The notes under the pieces were generated by a model, which did not search any database, had not been told where the DNA came from, and saw only the letters and a program-made list of their open reading frames with translations. The position numbers and the translations under genes are program-made. A stretch of 64,000 nucleotides of DNA from Harmonia axyridis (lineage: Eukaryota > Arthropoda > Insecta > Coleoptera > Coccinellidae). Every line of letters starts with the position of its first letter. Positions within the stretch are counted from its first letter, which is position 1. The stretch covers positions 3,162,001 through 3,226,000 of the forward strand of contig NC_059508.1 in the NCBI RefSeq assembly GCF_914767665.1, in the 5' to 3' direction. Positions 48,509 to 59,857 of the stretch are shown here, piece by piece.

Positions 48509-48837
48509 CATTTCAATGGTATCAAAGAACGCAATTGGCTCAAAAATGACAAGCGCCCAAAAACTTCTGAAATTTCTCATTTTCGTTTCACAAGCGTTGA
48601 GATGAAAAATTATAGTTTGAGATTTCTTATTTTTTCTCTATTTGTGGTACGGTTCAAATCATTTATTATAATGAAAACATACAAACTATCATAGCAGTTA
48701 AAAATAGTAATCGGGAAATTCTATATATAGCGAAAGGGCGATATAAGAAACCTATTTGTATTCTTTTTACATCCGAGAAAATTGAAGAATGAAAGAACTG
48801 AGCTATGCAGTCAACAGCTAACTTTTCCCCCACAGCA
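48509..48837. other. Unique-looking sequence left of the Foldback element
   Basis: AT-rich. No gene is recognised. Its right edge supplies the left copy of the 8-bp target duplication. Confidence 0.5.
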
Positions 48838-48845
48838 AAGCATGT
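48838..48845. repeat. Target site duplication, left (8 bp)
   Basis: AAGCATGT, identical to 55458-55465. If the element is taken to begin one base earlier with TACCGGTG, the shared flank shrinks to 6 bp. The 8-bp reading is the longest match. Confidence 0.85.
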
Positions 48846-49085
48846 ACCGGTGTGAATTTGGCAGACCGTTTCCAGCAGACTGTTTGACGGAAACACCCGA
48901 AGGCGGTGACCAGTGGCGTGCGGCAAAAAGACGATTTATTATGGAACTATTCACTAGATCGGATAGAAATTCAGGAAGTGGGTTCCGTATAGTATTCAGA
49001 GTATCCGTTGGAGGAAATATTGATTTTCTATAGATCTCGGGATATTTTAGCAACGTTTTTATTCAAAATATCATCAGACTAACTT
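48846..49085 (+). repeat. Outer terminal inverted repeat, left arm
   Basis: About 240 bp that are the reverse complement of 55218-55457. The translation of the two arms over 69 codons is the same, so the two copies look identical or nearly so. Confidence 0.9.
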
Positions 49086-50800
49086 GAAAAATTCATATCT
49101 ACGGAAGTACGCGTCGGAGCACAACCATATTTGGAATGTAGATTACTATTAACGATGTGAATGAACTGTGAAAAGATGATTGACTTCCCTTGGGATCCAG
49201 GGGTAGTTTTTCCAACCCTTATATTTCGAAAATTCGTAACTCTGAAAGTACGCGTCGGAGCATAACTATATTTGGAATGTAGATTACTATTAACGATGTG
49301 AATAAACTGTGAAAAGATGATTGACTTCCCTTGGGATCCAGGGGTAGTTTTTCCAACCCTTATATTTCGAAAATTCGTAACTCTGAAAGTACGCTTCGGA
49401 GCATAACCATATTTGGAATGTAAATTACTATTGGCGATGTGAATAAACTGTGAAAAGATGATTGACTTCCCTTGGGATCCAGGGGTAGTTTTTCCAACCC
49501 TTATATTTCGAAAATTCGTAACTTCGGAAATACGCGTCGGAGCACAACCATATTTGGAATGTAGATTACTATTGGCGATGTTAGCAAACTGTGAAAAGAT
49601 GATTGACTTCCCTAGGGATCCAGGGGTAGTTTTTCCAACCCTTATATTTCGAAAATTCGTAACTCTGAAAGTACGCTTCGGAGCATAACCATATTTGGAA
49701 TGTAAATTACTATTGGCGATGTGAATAAACTGTGAAAAGATGATTGACTTCCCTTGGGATCCAGGGGTAGTTTTTCCAACCCTTATATTTCGAAAATTCG
49801 TAACTTCGGAAATACGCGTCGGAGCACAACCATATTTGGAATGTAGGTTACTATTGGCGATGTAAATAAACTGTGAAAAGATGATTGACTTCCCTTGGGA
49901 TCCAGGGGTAGTTTTTCCAACCCTTATATTTCGAAAATTCGTAACTCTGAAAGTACGCGTCGGAGCACAACCATATTTGGAATGTAGATTACTATTAACG
50001 ATGTGAATAAACTGTGAAAAGATGATTGACTTTCCTTGGGATCCAGGGGTAGTTTTTCCAACCCTTATATTTCGAAAATTCGTAACTCTGAAAGTACGCG
50101 TCGGAGCATAACTATATTTGGAATGTAGATTACTATTAACGATGTGAATAAACTGTGAAAAAATGATTGACTTCCCTAGGGATCCAGGGGTAGTTTTTCC
50201 AACCCTTATACTTCGAAAATTCATAACTTCGGTAATACGCGTCGGAGCACAACCATATTTGGAATGTAGGTTACTATTGGCGATGTAAATAAACTGTGAA
50301 AAGATGATTGACTTCCCTTGGGATCCAGGGGTAGTTTTTCCAACCCTTATATTTCGAAAATTCGTAACTCTGAAAGTACGCGTCGGAGCATAACTATATT
50401 TGGAATGTAGATTACTATCAACGATGTGAATAAACTGTGAAAAAATGATTGACTTCCCTAGGGATCCAGGGGTAGTTTTTCCAACCCTTATATTTCGAAA
50501 ATTCTTAACTCTGAAAGTACGCTTCGGAGCATAACCATATTTGGAATGTAAATTACTATTGGCGATGTGAATAAACTGTGAAAAAATGATTGACTTCCCT
50601 AGGGATCCAGGGGTAGATTTTCCGACCCTTATATTTCTAAAATTCGTAACTTCGTAAATACGCGTCGGAGCATAACCATATCTGAAACCATATTACTATT
50701 AACGATGTGAATAAACTGTGAAAAGATGATTGACTTCCCTAGGGATCCAGGGGTAGTTTTTCCAACCCTTATATTTCGAAAATTCGTAAGTTCGAAGTAT
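49086..50800 (-). repeat. Left satellite array, about 12 units of 141 bp
   Basis: A GGATCCAGGGG block recurs every 141 bases (ends at 49200, 49341, 49482 and so on to 50610). The last interval is 140. The unit includes TTTTTCCAACCCTTATATTT and ACTGTGAAAAGATGATTGAC. Variant blocks such as GTACGCTTCGG and ATACGCGTCGG distinguish unit types. The minus strand is open from 50224 to 49079 because the period is a multiple of three. Confidence 0.95.
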
Positions 50801-52310
50801 ACGAATATAGATCACAAAACTTTCACTTTCACTTGAGTTGTTGAAATAACTATGAGAGATGATCACTAAACGACACTGAAAGAAATTGACGAGTTTTAAA
50901 CAATATTTTTGTATGAATCTGGCCTACCAAGCGCTTGCGTCAACGATGGTTTTTTCATTGTTTTACAACAAATAGGCAATTCGTCCAGAATCACGTACAA
51001 CTCATTTTTTAAAGATATTTAAAAGAGAGGTGTCATAAAATACGGGCTTTTCCTTCAAAACATTATCGTTATTTTCGAATTCATTTCAGACCTTTCTATT
51101 TGACATGTTTTGCATTAGGTTCTCCCATAATTTGTTTTCCGATAAATGTATTTTCTAAATTTCTACCTGCACTCCTCAAATATAATTTAGGGCAGTCTAG
51201 ACAATTATGTTGGTAAATACCAGAAAATTGAAGAATTATTCATTTGGATTTGATGGTTTTCTATTAATTTCTATATTATTTCTACTTCAGATACATCATC
51301 TTGAAGGCTACAATAATTTCTTTGAAAGTAGTGATTTCAATTGCATACTGATATTTTCAGAATAAGTTAACATATCGGTTTTATGATAAATCATAACTTA
51401 ATGAATGTATTTCTCTCAATGTATTCTGCAATTCCTGTTGTTATATAATTATTTTTTCGATCAGACTTGTATGGTATCAATTATTATATGATATTTGTTT
51501 CATAATATTTTTCTTTTTTTTTTCAATTTATTTTTATTTATAAAAATATAAATAAAAGTACCAATGTAAAGAAAATTGCTATAAAATTTCGATTCAATTT
51601 ATGGAATGTTGAATAAGTATGCATTTTGATTTCGTTAATGGTTGTAGATTTAATCAAAATAACAAAGACTGATTGTCTTGTTGTATGAAATGATTTTTAG
51701 CGTCGTCGTTCATTATTTATAACCCAGCATCATGCATTGCTTCGGTCGGCAACTTCTATATAGAAAGAATTTCTTAGGGGTTGTTTGTCAAAGATAACCA
51801 TAACATTCAAATTTTATTGTCACCACGTGTCAGGTAGATTTTCAGTAGTTGAACACTATGGTACAAAAGAAATATTATAATTTTTTTGTATAAGGTATCA
51901 TGGTTGAGCACGTTCCAAAAACCGACAAAGTTGCCAACCGATGCTGCTATTGCTCTGTCGGGTAAAATAACATATTATGTAACTAGAAAAACGTTTTATT
52001 TCCGTAAAATGAATGTTTTGTTACTGAATTGTATCTTCTTGATCAAGTTTCAAATAAGGTAAAAACCCACTTATACTTTCTGGAAATGACATTTTTAGTT
52101 ATAATTGAAAATCAATAGAAACTATTCGATCTATACTTACCTTAGAAAACTTGAAAAAAATGAATGTTCCCCTAAATCTGATACTGAAACAAGATTCAAA
52201 CCAAAATTTTTGAAACAATCTGAATCTACCGGAACATATCGATTTTTGGATACGAAATCAATCGATCGCATTGAAAGTGGAGTGGCAGCCCTCCGAAAAC
52301 AACAATCTGG
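50801..52310. other. Central spacer of the Foldback-like element
   Basis: About 1.5 kb of AT-rich sequence without satellite units. The longest open frame (52105-52335, +) has 76 codons and runs into the right array. It has no recognisable transposase motif. A very A/T-rich tract lies at 51480-51560. Confidence 0.8.
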
Positions 52311-55217
52311 CCCCGGTATCGATTCACACCGTTAATAGTAATCTACATTCCAAATATGGTTATGCTCCGACGCGTACTTTCGGAGATACGAATTTTCGAA
52401 ATATAAGGGTTGAAAAAACTACCCCTGGATCCCTAGGGAAGTCAATCATCTTTTCACAGTTTATTCACATCGTTAATAGTAATATGGTTTCAGATATGGT
52501 TATGCTCCGACGCGTATTTACGAAGTTACGAATTTTCGAAATATAAGGGTTGGAAAAACTACCCCTGGATCCCTAGGGAAGTCAATCATCTTTTCACAGT
52601 TTATTCACATCGCCAATAGTAATCTACATTCCAAATATGGTTGTGCTCCGACGCGTATTTCCGAAGTTATGAATTTTCGAAATATAAGGGTTGGAAAAAC
52701 TACCCCTGGATCCCTAGGGAAGTCAATCATTTTTTTACAGTTTATTCACATCGTTAATAGTAATCTACATTCCAAATATAGTTATGCTCCGACGCGTACT
52801 TTCAGAGTTACGAATTTTCGAAATATAAGGGTTGGAAAAACTACCCCTGGATCCCAAGGAAAGTCAATCATCTTTTCACAGTTTATTCACATCGTTAATA
52901 GTAATCTACATTCCAAATATGGTTATGCTCCGACGCGTACTTTCGGAGATAAGGATTTTCGAAATATAAGGGTTGGAAAAACTACCCCTGGATCCCAAGG
53001 GAAGTCAATCATCTTTTCACAGTTTATTCACATCGCCAATAGTAATTTACATTCCAAATATGGTTATGCTCCGAAGCGTACTTTCAGAGTTACGAATTTT
53101 CGAAATATAAGGGTTGGAAAAACTACCCCTGGATCTCTAGGGAAGTAAATCATCTTTTCACAGTTTGCTTACATCGCCAATAGTAATCTACATTCCAAAT
53201 ATGGTTGTGCTCCGACGCGTATTTCCGAAGTTACGAATTTTCGAAATATAAGGGTTGAAAAAACTACCCCTGGATCCCAAGGGAAGTCAATCAACTTTTC
53301 ACAGTTTATTCACATCGCCAATAGTAATTTACATTCCAAATATGGTTATGCTACGAAGCGTACTTTCAGAGTTACGAATTTTCGAAATATAAGGGTTGGA
53401 AAAACTACCCCTGGATCCCAAGGGAAGTCAATCATCTTTTCACAGTTTATTCACATCGTTAATAGTAATCTACATTCCAAATATAGTTATGCTCCGACGC
53501 GTATTTACGAAGTTACGAATTTTCGAAATATAAGGGTTGGAAAAACTACCCCTGGATCCCTAGGGAAGTCAATCATTTTTTCACAGTTTATTCACATCGT
53601 TAATAGTAATCTACATTCCAAATATAGTTATGCTCCGACGCGTATTTACGAAGTTACGAATTTTCGAAATATAAGGGTTGGAAAAACTACCCCTGGATCC
53701 CAAGGGAAGTCAATCAACTTTCCACAGTTTATTCACATCGCCAATAGTAATTTACATTCCAAATATAGTTATGCTCCGACGCGTACTTTCAGAGTTACGA
53801 ATTTTCGAAATATAAGGGTTGGAAAAACTACCCCTGGATCCCAAGGGAAGTCAATCATCTTTTCACAGTTTATTTACATCGCCAATAGTAACCTACATTC
53901 CAAATATGGTTGTGCTCCGACGCGTATTACCGAAGTTATGAATTTTCGAAATATAAGGGTTGGAAAAACTACCCCTGGATCCCTAGGGAAGTCAATCATT
54001 TTTTCACAGTTTATTCACATCGTTAATAGTAATCTACATTCCAAATATAGTTATGCTCCGACGCGTACTTTCAGAGTTACGAATTTTCGAAATATAAGGG
54101 TTGGAAAAACTACCCCTGGATCCCAAGGAAAGTCAATCATCTTTTCACAGTTTATTTACATCGCCAATAGTAACCTACATTCCAAATATGGTTGTGCTCC
54201 GACGCGTATTTCCGAAGTTACGAATTTTCGAAATATAAGGGTTGGAAAAACTACCCCTGGATCCCAAGGGAAGTCAATCATCTTTTCACAGTTTATTCAC
54301 ATCGCCAATAGTAATTTACATTCCAAATATGGTTATGCTCCGAAGCGTACTTTCAGAGTTACGAATTTTCGAAATATAAGGGTTGGAAAAACTACCTCTG
54401 GATCCCTAGGGAAGTCAATCATCTTTTCACAGTTTGCTTACATCGCCAATAGTAATCTACATTCCAAATATGGTTGTGCTCCGACGCGTATTTCCGAAGT
54501 TACGAATTTTCGAAATATAAGGGTTGGAAAAACTACCCCTGGATCCCAAGGGAAGTCAATCATCTTTTCACAGTTTATTCACATCGCCAATAGTAATTTA
54601 CATTCCAAATATGGTTATGCTCCGAAGCGTACTTTCAGAGTTACGAATTTTCGAAATATAAGGGTTGGAAAAACTACCCCTGGATCCCAAGGGAAGTCAA
54701 TCATCTTTTCACAGTTCATTCACATCGTTAATAGTAATCTACATTCCAAATATAGTTATGCTCCGACGCGTATTTACGAAGTTACGAATTTTCGAAATAT
54801 AAGGGTTGGAAAAACTACCCCTGGATCCCTAGGGAAGTCAATCATTTTTTCACAGTTTATTCACATCGTTAATAGTAATCTACATTTCAAATATAGTTAT
54901 GCTCCGACGCGTATTTACGAAGTTACGAATTTTCGAAATATAAGGGTTGGAAAAACTACCCCTGGATCCCTAGGGAAGTCAATCATCTTTTCACAGTTTA
55001 TTCACATCGCCAATAGTAATTTACATTCCAAATATGGTTATGCTCCGAAGCGTACTTTCAGAGTTACGAATTTTCGAAATATAAGGGTTGGAAAAACTAC
55101 CCCTGGATCCCAAGGGAAGTCACTCAGCTTTTCACAGTTTATTCACATCGTTAATAGTAATCTACATTCCAAATATGGTTGTGCTCCGACGCGTACTTCC
55201 GTAGATATGAATTTTTC
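52311..55217 (+). repeat. Right satellite array, about 20 units of 141 bp
   Basis: The inverse of the left array. A CCTGGATCC block ends at 52432, then 52572 (a 140-bp unit), then every 141 bases to 55110. One unit has GGATCT instead (about 53136). The innermost 140-bp unit carries the same ATATGGTTTCAGATATGG variant as the innermost left unit. In the outer part, two unit types alternate (GCAPTRISEVT and GYAPKRTFRVT when translated), giving a 282-bp higher-order pattern. The plus strand is open from 53938 to 55224. Confidence 0.95.
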
Positions 55218-55457
55218 AAGTTAGTCTGATGATATTTTGAATAAAAACGTTGCTAAAATATCCCGAGATCTATAGAAAATCAATATTTCCTCCAACGGAT
55301 ACTCTGAATACTATACGGAACCCACTTCCTGAATTTCTATCCGATCTAGTGAATAGTTCCATAATAAATCGTCTTTTTGCCGCACGCCACTGGTCACCGC
55401 CTTCGGGTGTTTCCGTCAAACAGTCTGCTGGAAACGGTCTGCCAAATTCACACCGGT
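55218..55457 (-). repeat. Outer terminal inverted repeat, right arm
   Basis: Reverse complement of the left outer segment, ending ...CACACCGGT. Confidence 0.9.
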
Positions 55458-55465
55458 AAGCATGT
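55458..55465. repeat. Target site duplication, right (8 bp)
   Basis: AAGCATGT, matching 48838-48845. Confidence 0.85.
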
Positions 55466-56250
55466 GACCATCTGACCAATCTAATATTCTTTGTGTTTGT
55501 CTCAACAAAAGAGTTTAATAGACTAACAGAATCGATTTTACGGACTTCCATTTGTGTTATAGTCATTTAGAGACGTTGTAATTAGATTTCAATTGAAATT
55601 CTCTGACCGTAAGGAACTCTCTTTGTTATTATGTTCTACTTTTTTACACATTCCAGATCCCAAATGAAATTAACGGAAAAGGGTAAATTTGGTTAATTGA
55701 ACATGAAGAAAGGGCCTTCGGGGCATAATCAGCGGGATTTTTCAACATGCCATCAGCTTGAAAGAATGGAAACATTATAAATTACCCAAAGAAGTACATC
55801 TGTTGATGAATAGGGATATATGGCACCAGTGGACGTGTTTGTTATCTTTAAAACCTGGCTTACTTCATTGTGAACTGCATATCTACAACATTTTTTTCAT
55901 ACTTTAATCGTTTGTCCATTCAACTGCATTAAATTAATATTCTTACAGGGTGCGCCAACAATATATAAAAAAAAATGCTTTTTCATTCTGAAGGCCTATG
56001 ACTTGGTTTGCCTTAGAACTATGTTCCATATCGTATTGTGCGAATGTTTCATATCAGTTTTTTGGCCTGCCATATTATCACTAATGTGTTTAATTTTCCG
56101 AAATTACATTCAAATTTGGAGTTATAGGAAATTTTTTTGTAAACGTTCCCGTAAAATCGATACAGAAGGTGCGCTCATATTGAGATACAAAATGTTTTGT
56201 CAATTATATATTGGATAATGCGTTGAATAATTGATTATTTTCCATTTCAG
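55466..56250 (+). other. Probable upstream intron of the TIA-1-like gene
   Basis: This stretch precedes the exon at 56251 and ends with a pyrimidine-rich tract and CAG (TTATTTTCCATTTCAG). It contains an ACAGGGTGCGCC motif near 55946 and no recognisable exon. How far upstream the intron extends, and whether the Foldback element lies in it, cannot be told from this window. Confidence 0.55.
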
Positions 56251-56338
56251 AACATCACCATATATTTGTGGGAGATTTGAGTCCAGAAATAGAGACACAA
56301 ACGCTCAAAGAAGCATTTGCAGCATTTGGAGAGATATC
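56251..56338 (+). CDS. Rox8: TIA-1/TIAR (Rox8) homologue, exon coding first half of RRM2
   Basis: An 88-bp internal exon. The TIA-1/Rox8 family comprises three-RRM proteins that bind U-rich RNA and act in alternative splicing, translational control and stress granules. The exon follows TTTTCCATTTCAG and is followed by GTAAGT. The first two bases finish a codon, then it reads HHHIFVGDLSPEIETQTLKE and AFAAFGEI, ending two bases into a Ser codon. HIFVGDL is the RNP2 motif of RRM2. The residues after it (LSPEIETQTLKEAFAAFGEIS) are diagnostic of TIA-1/Rox8 rather than other RRM proteins. RRM1 must lie upstream; I did not find it in the window. Symbol assignment is by family similarity from memory. 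Confidence 0.87.
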
Positions 56339-59300
56339 GTAAGTTCACCTTTTTTTTATTTTTCATAGTGGTTATAGTTCATAAGTATTAATTTGAAGTT
56401 GACAGAACGGAATGTTATGTTAAATGGAAAAATATAAGCCGTTACTAATTTTCGAGTCATAACCAGTCTGCCTGGAAATTGTAACAGATTCTACAACTAT
56501 ATTGAGAGGAGAATCAGATTACTGAAGCAAAATTGGAAATAATTGATAGCTTTGCTAATTTAGATGCGAGTTGCATAACCAGAAGGTTTTCTGAAAGTTT
56601 TAAGGGGACTTAAATTTCAATTTGCCGTAGTAGATTTGTATTTTTAATATTCCGTTCTAATTTTTATCGTGACGGGGAAGTTCCTAAGAAATATAATTAC
56701 TTCTAGTGTAGGTGAGGTCGTTATCTTGGAATCGAAAACGAAGGTAAATCTAACAAAATGAGTTGTTACCTTAGTGAATTCGGTAAAACTGTCAGGATCT
56801 TGAACATTCTTCATTAAATATGAAATTTTTTACAGAGCCATTAGGCTTCATAATTGATAATTTATTGGCCTGCTCAACATTTTTGCACTCTTGATCCTTG
56901 AAAAGGAACACTTTCAGAATGTTTCTGTTACCGCCGAATGATTCGTTATTGCTTAAGATTTTAATAATACTGTAACTACAACAAAGCCTACGTAGAACTC
57001 AAAATTCTTACTAGCACAAGGTCTAATAGAATTTGTATAGTTTCCAAAAAATGTGAGATGTAAAAAAAATATATATAGTGGATCTTCGTTCATCAAGTCT
57101 AATATAATTCGCGAAATTTCTCGGTTTTGATGCGTATTCTAATTTCTAATGCTCTGGTTTCGTAGTAAGCCTTTGCAGCAGGCAAATGTTGAACCCTCCT
57201 CACAATTGCCCTTCGTAGTGGTAGGAGAGTTATATCTGCAGAGAGAACGGGTACATAAAGGTGGATTCAAGAGGCAGAATAAATAAACTGGGAAAATTTT
57301 ATGAGGGTCATTAATGCCGCGTACAAAATAAAACAGAAACCTATATACTCTTTACATTATATAAAATTTTAGCATCAGAGGAAACTTGTGCAACGGTATA
57401 CTCATAAAATGGACTTATTCGCTGGCTTGTTTTACCCAAAAATTCTGACAGCTATTAAAGATCATCGCCCAATTCGTTCAACCGTAGACACACTGTAGGT
57501 TCAACATTCGAGAAATAACATCATAAAAAGGGCGAGAAAAACAAATAACCCGGAAGTGATAGCTTTGATGTGTTCACACTATTGGTTATAAAAGAACATT
57601 TTTTGAATAAACTGCATGCTTTGTAGTTTTTTAATTAATATTATGTCTTTTCACCTAAACAAAATATCTTACATTGAAAGATTCGCAGAAATTTGAAATT
57701 CTTATAAAAATATGTATATCCCAAATGAACACTGTGCTATGTTGGTATTTCTTTTCTCTAATTCTGAGGCTAATCCTTTCTTTCTATATTTGTCAAACGT
57801 CCTATTGATTTCTGAATTGCATGATCCAATATTTAGTGTTGAAACAAACAAAAATGAATCAGACATGGAATTTCAAAATACTCGACCTGAAATCATTGAA
57901 TCTGTTCATACAATAACCAAAATTTTACCATCTCAGAATTGACTAGACAAAAAATGAAGACTACTCTCTAGGCTATCCGACAGGCAAAAAAATCCAAGGC
58001 ATGTCATATGAGAATATGCACGCACATTTTTTAAAGGCCATTTTTAAATGATTGGAGTGTCTTTCGGGCCATCTGTAGAGTGATCTGTAAATTTGCAGAA
58101 GACTTGAAAACTTTTCGGGAATGTAATGAAAAATAAATCGTACAATTATCTCGAACATTTTTCACGATATGAGCTTTAATTTAAACCATTGAAACCATGA
58201 AATTTTTCAAAAAAAGTGGCCTACGTCAGAATTTCATGGAGATTATGAATATGATATGAAAAATGGGCATTCCCATTTAGAAAAACAAGATGGTATCATG
58301 TTTTACCAGTTCCGGATCATCCTGTAAAGTCAGCTTATGCGCTGACTGCTGTCGATTCCGTCAAAATTTCAATATTCTCCTATCCTAAAATTTATCACAG
58401 TTATCGACCGATCGAGCACTATTTACTCACCCTGTATTTAAAAAAATATGTTATACTCATTTTATGGGCTGGAAAGAATAAAAGAAGACAGGCTCTTTCT
58501 CGGCGAACTTATTTCTATAGCAAAATGAGCTTTAAATAAACTGAGGGAATGGAGCACCACTGTGAATGAACTGTATGACAAGAGTGCAACGAGAAAAAAA
58601 TTCAAAACATCCATTAATCGGGTTTGTACTCTCTTGACTGCCTGTTTTATTCTTTAGACAGAATGAACACCTACAAAGCAATAAGTTGCCAGTTAACAGA
58701 CGGCATTTTCAATGAATTCATGAAATATTCCCCTCGTAAATATCAAAGGAATCTCCTGGAATTAATTCTTGGATTTTCGGCTTGTAAGAATGCCTAAGAT
58801 TATCAGATAACCGGGTCTAGCCTATTATACTTCTAGATACTTAATTCCTAAGAATTATTTGAAAACAGCAGGCATTCAAAGCATTATCTCCTGTGATGAA
58901 ACATTTATAAGTCTCCTGAGTAATTTTGAATATTTCATGTCGAAATTCATTTTGAGGAACGAGGAAATGCAGAAACCGTTTGCAGAATTCTTAATTCTTC
59001 GTCCTAATGAAAAGGAACGTTTTCTTTTTTTCGGGAAATTCAACTTATGTCAATATCAACATTCCAGCATTCCCAGAATACAACGATTCTTCTCTTCTTT
59101 CCCTTTTTTCCACTTCATTCCGAATAATTTAATAAGAAACATCTTAGGATTTATGTATAAATATAGAACAATAACTTGCTTATTCTGTTTTGTATGTATT
59201 TAATGTAATGAAAATTTGGATAATGAACTGAGTTCATTCCAGAATCTGATCAACTATTTACTACTAGACCTTTGGTAGACTGTTCCTCGGTTCATCATTT

Positions 59301-59781
59301 GCAATAATTAATTTTTGAAGACATTTCCACGTGTTTTGCTAGTTTTCATTCGATATCAAACTCGTATATAAAACAAAAATATCTTTCAGCAAAAACCGAA
59401 GTTACTTATTGTTAATTCCGAAAAAGTTTTCAAAAGTCGATTGTCGAGGCTTTACCAATATATCTTCAGAATAGGCGTTTTTAATTAAATGTTAGGAATG
59501 TCAACACCAATTTTGTGTATAACTTTTAGTGAATGTCTCTCAAAGTTTTAGAGAAAACTCTAATAGGCTTAGGGAATAGGATGTGTATTTGATTGGACGA
59601 TGGAAACGAAGACGGTTTCAAACCCTGACTCATCTTTTTTTTTCAATTCGACATAGAAGTAACTTCTAGAATAAGATGTCTTCTCGTGAAATAATTACCT
59701 ACTTTTCGAATCTGATTATCACCATCTATAACAATTGCTCAATAAACTTGGAACTAAATTTATCGTTTGTTTTCTTTGCAG
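56339..59781 (+). other. Intron within RRM2 (3.4 kb)
   Basis: It begins GTAAGTTC and ends TTTTCTTTGCAG, canonical splice signals. It splits the Ser codon after the second base. It contains one F7 repeat copy (58130-58440) and otherwise AT-rich sequence. Frames such as 58859-59203 (114 codons) have no recognisable motif. Confidence 0.82.
58130..58440 (+). repeat. Dispersed repeat family F7, copy b (uninterrupted)
   Basis: Matches the two flanks of the RTE-like insertion at 38.6-39.2 kb. Shared blocks include AAAAAAGTGGCCTACGTCAG and TTATCGACCGATCGAGCACT, and it ends CACCCTGTA. It serves as the empty-site reference for that insertion. It lies inside the TIA-1-like intron. Confidence 0.8.
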
Positions 59782-59857
59782 GGACTGTCGAGTAGTAAGA
59801 GACCCACAGACTTTGAAATCTAAGGGATATGGATTTGTCTCTTTCATCAAAAAATCG
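59782..59857 (+). CDS. Rox8: TIA-1/TIAR (Rox8) homologue, exon coding second part of RRM2
   Basis: A 76-bp internal exon flanked by TTTCTTTGCAG and GTAAGTTC. Its first base completes the Ser codon split by the intron, giving S-DCRVVRDPQTLKSKGYGF and VSFIKKS. KGYGFVSF is the RNP1 motif of the same RRM2. The aromatic Tyr and Phe that stack on RNA bases are present. It ends in phase 0. The next expected exon (the end of RRM2, starting around the EAE..I..MNGQW region in the family) is not visible before 64000, so the following intron is probably longer than 4 kb. The joined frame is intact, and conservation of both RNP motifs suggests a working gene. Confidence 0.88.

Larger units (their letters stand above)
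48846..55457. mobile_element. Foldback-like element with 141-bp satellite arms (6.6 kb)
   Basis: The element begins ACCGGTGTGAATTTGGCAGA and ends in the reverse complement of that sequence. A perfect 8-bp duplication flanks it. From outside in, each arm has an outer segment of about 240 bp and then a tandem array of 141-bp units. The arrays point in opposite directions (about 12 units left, 20 right) and are separated by a 1.5 kb spacer. Long inverted arms built of tandem repeats are the hallmark of Foldback/Galileo-type elements. Eight-base duplications are seen in the hAT, P and Mutator-related groups, so the source superfamily is open. No transposase is recognised, so it is presumably non-autonomous. 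Confidence 0.88.

Noticed and set aside
48811..49053. 80-codon ORF in the outer repeat as a transposase fragment
   Set aside because: It is the same frame as in the right-hand outer repeat (55250-55459), with a different end set by the flank. No transposase motif is seen.
49086..55217. CRISPR-like array
   Set aside because: The units are contiguous 141-bp repeats with no spacers, they occur in inverted arrays, and the context is eukaryotic.
53938..55224. 428-codon repetitive ORF as a protein-coding gene
   Set aside because: It is a by-product of a 141-bp satellite whose period is a multiple of three. Variation between units is mostly residue-changing, and the mirror array gives a similar ORF on the other strand.
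58859..59203. 114-codon ORF as an additional exon of the TIA-1-like gene
   Set aside because: It lies inside the intron between two exons that already join in frame. The encoded sequence shows no RRM or low-complexity TIA-1 features.
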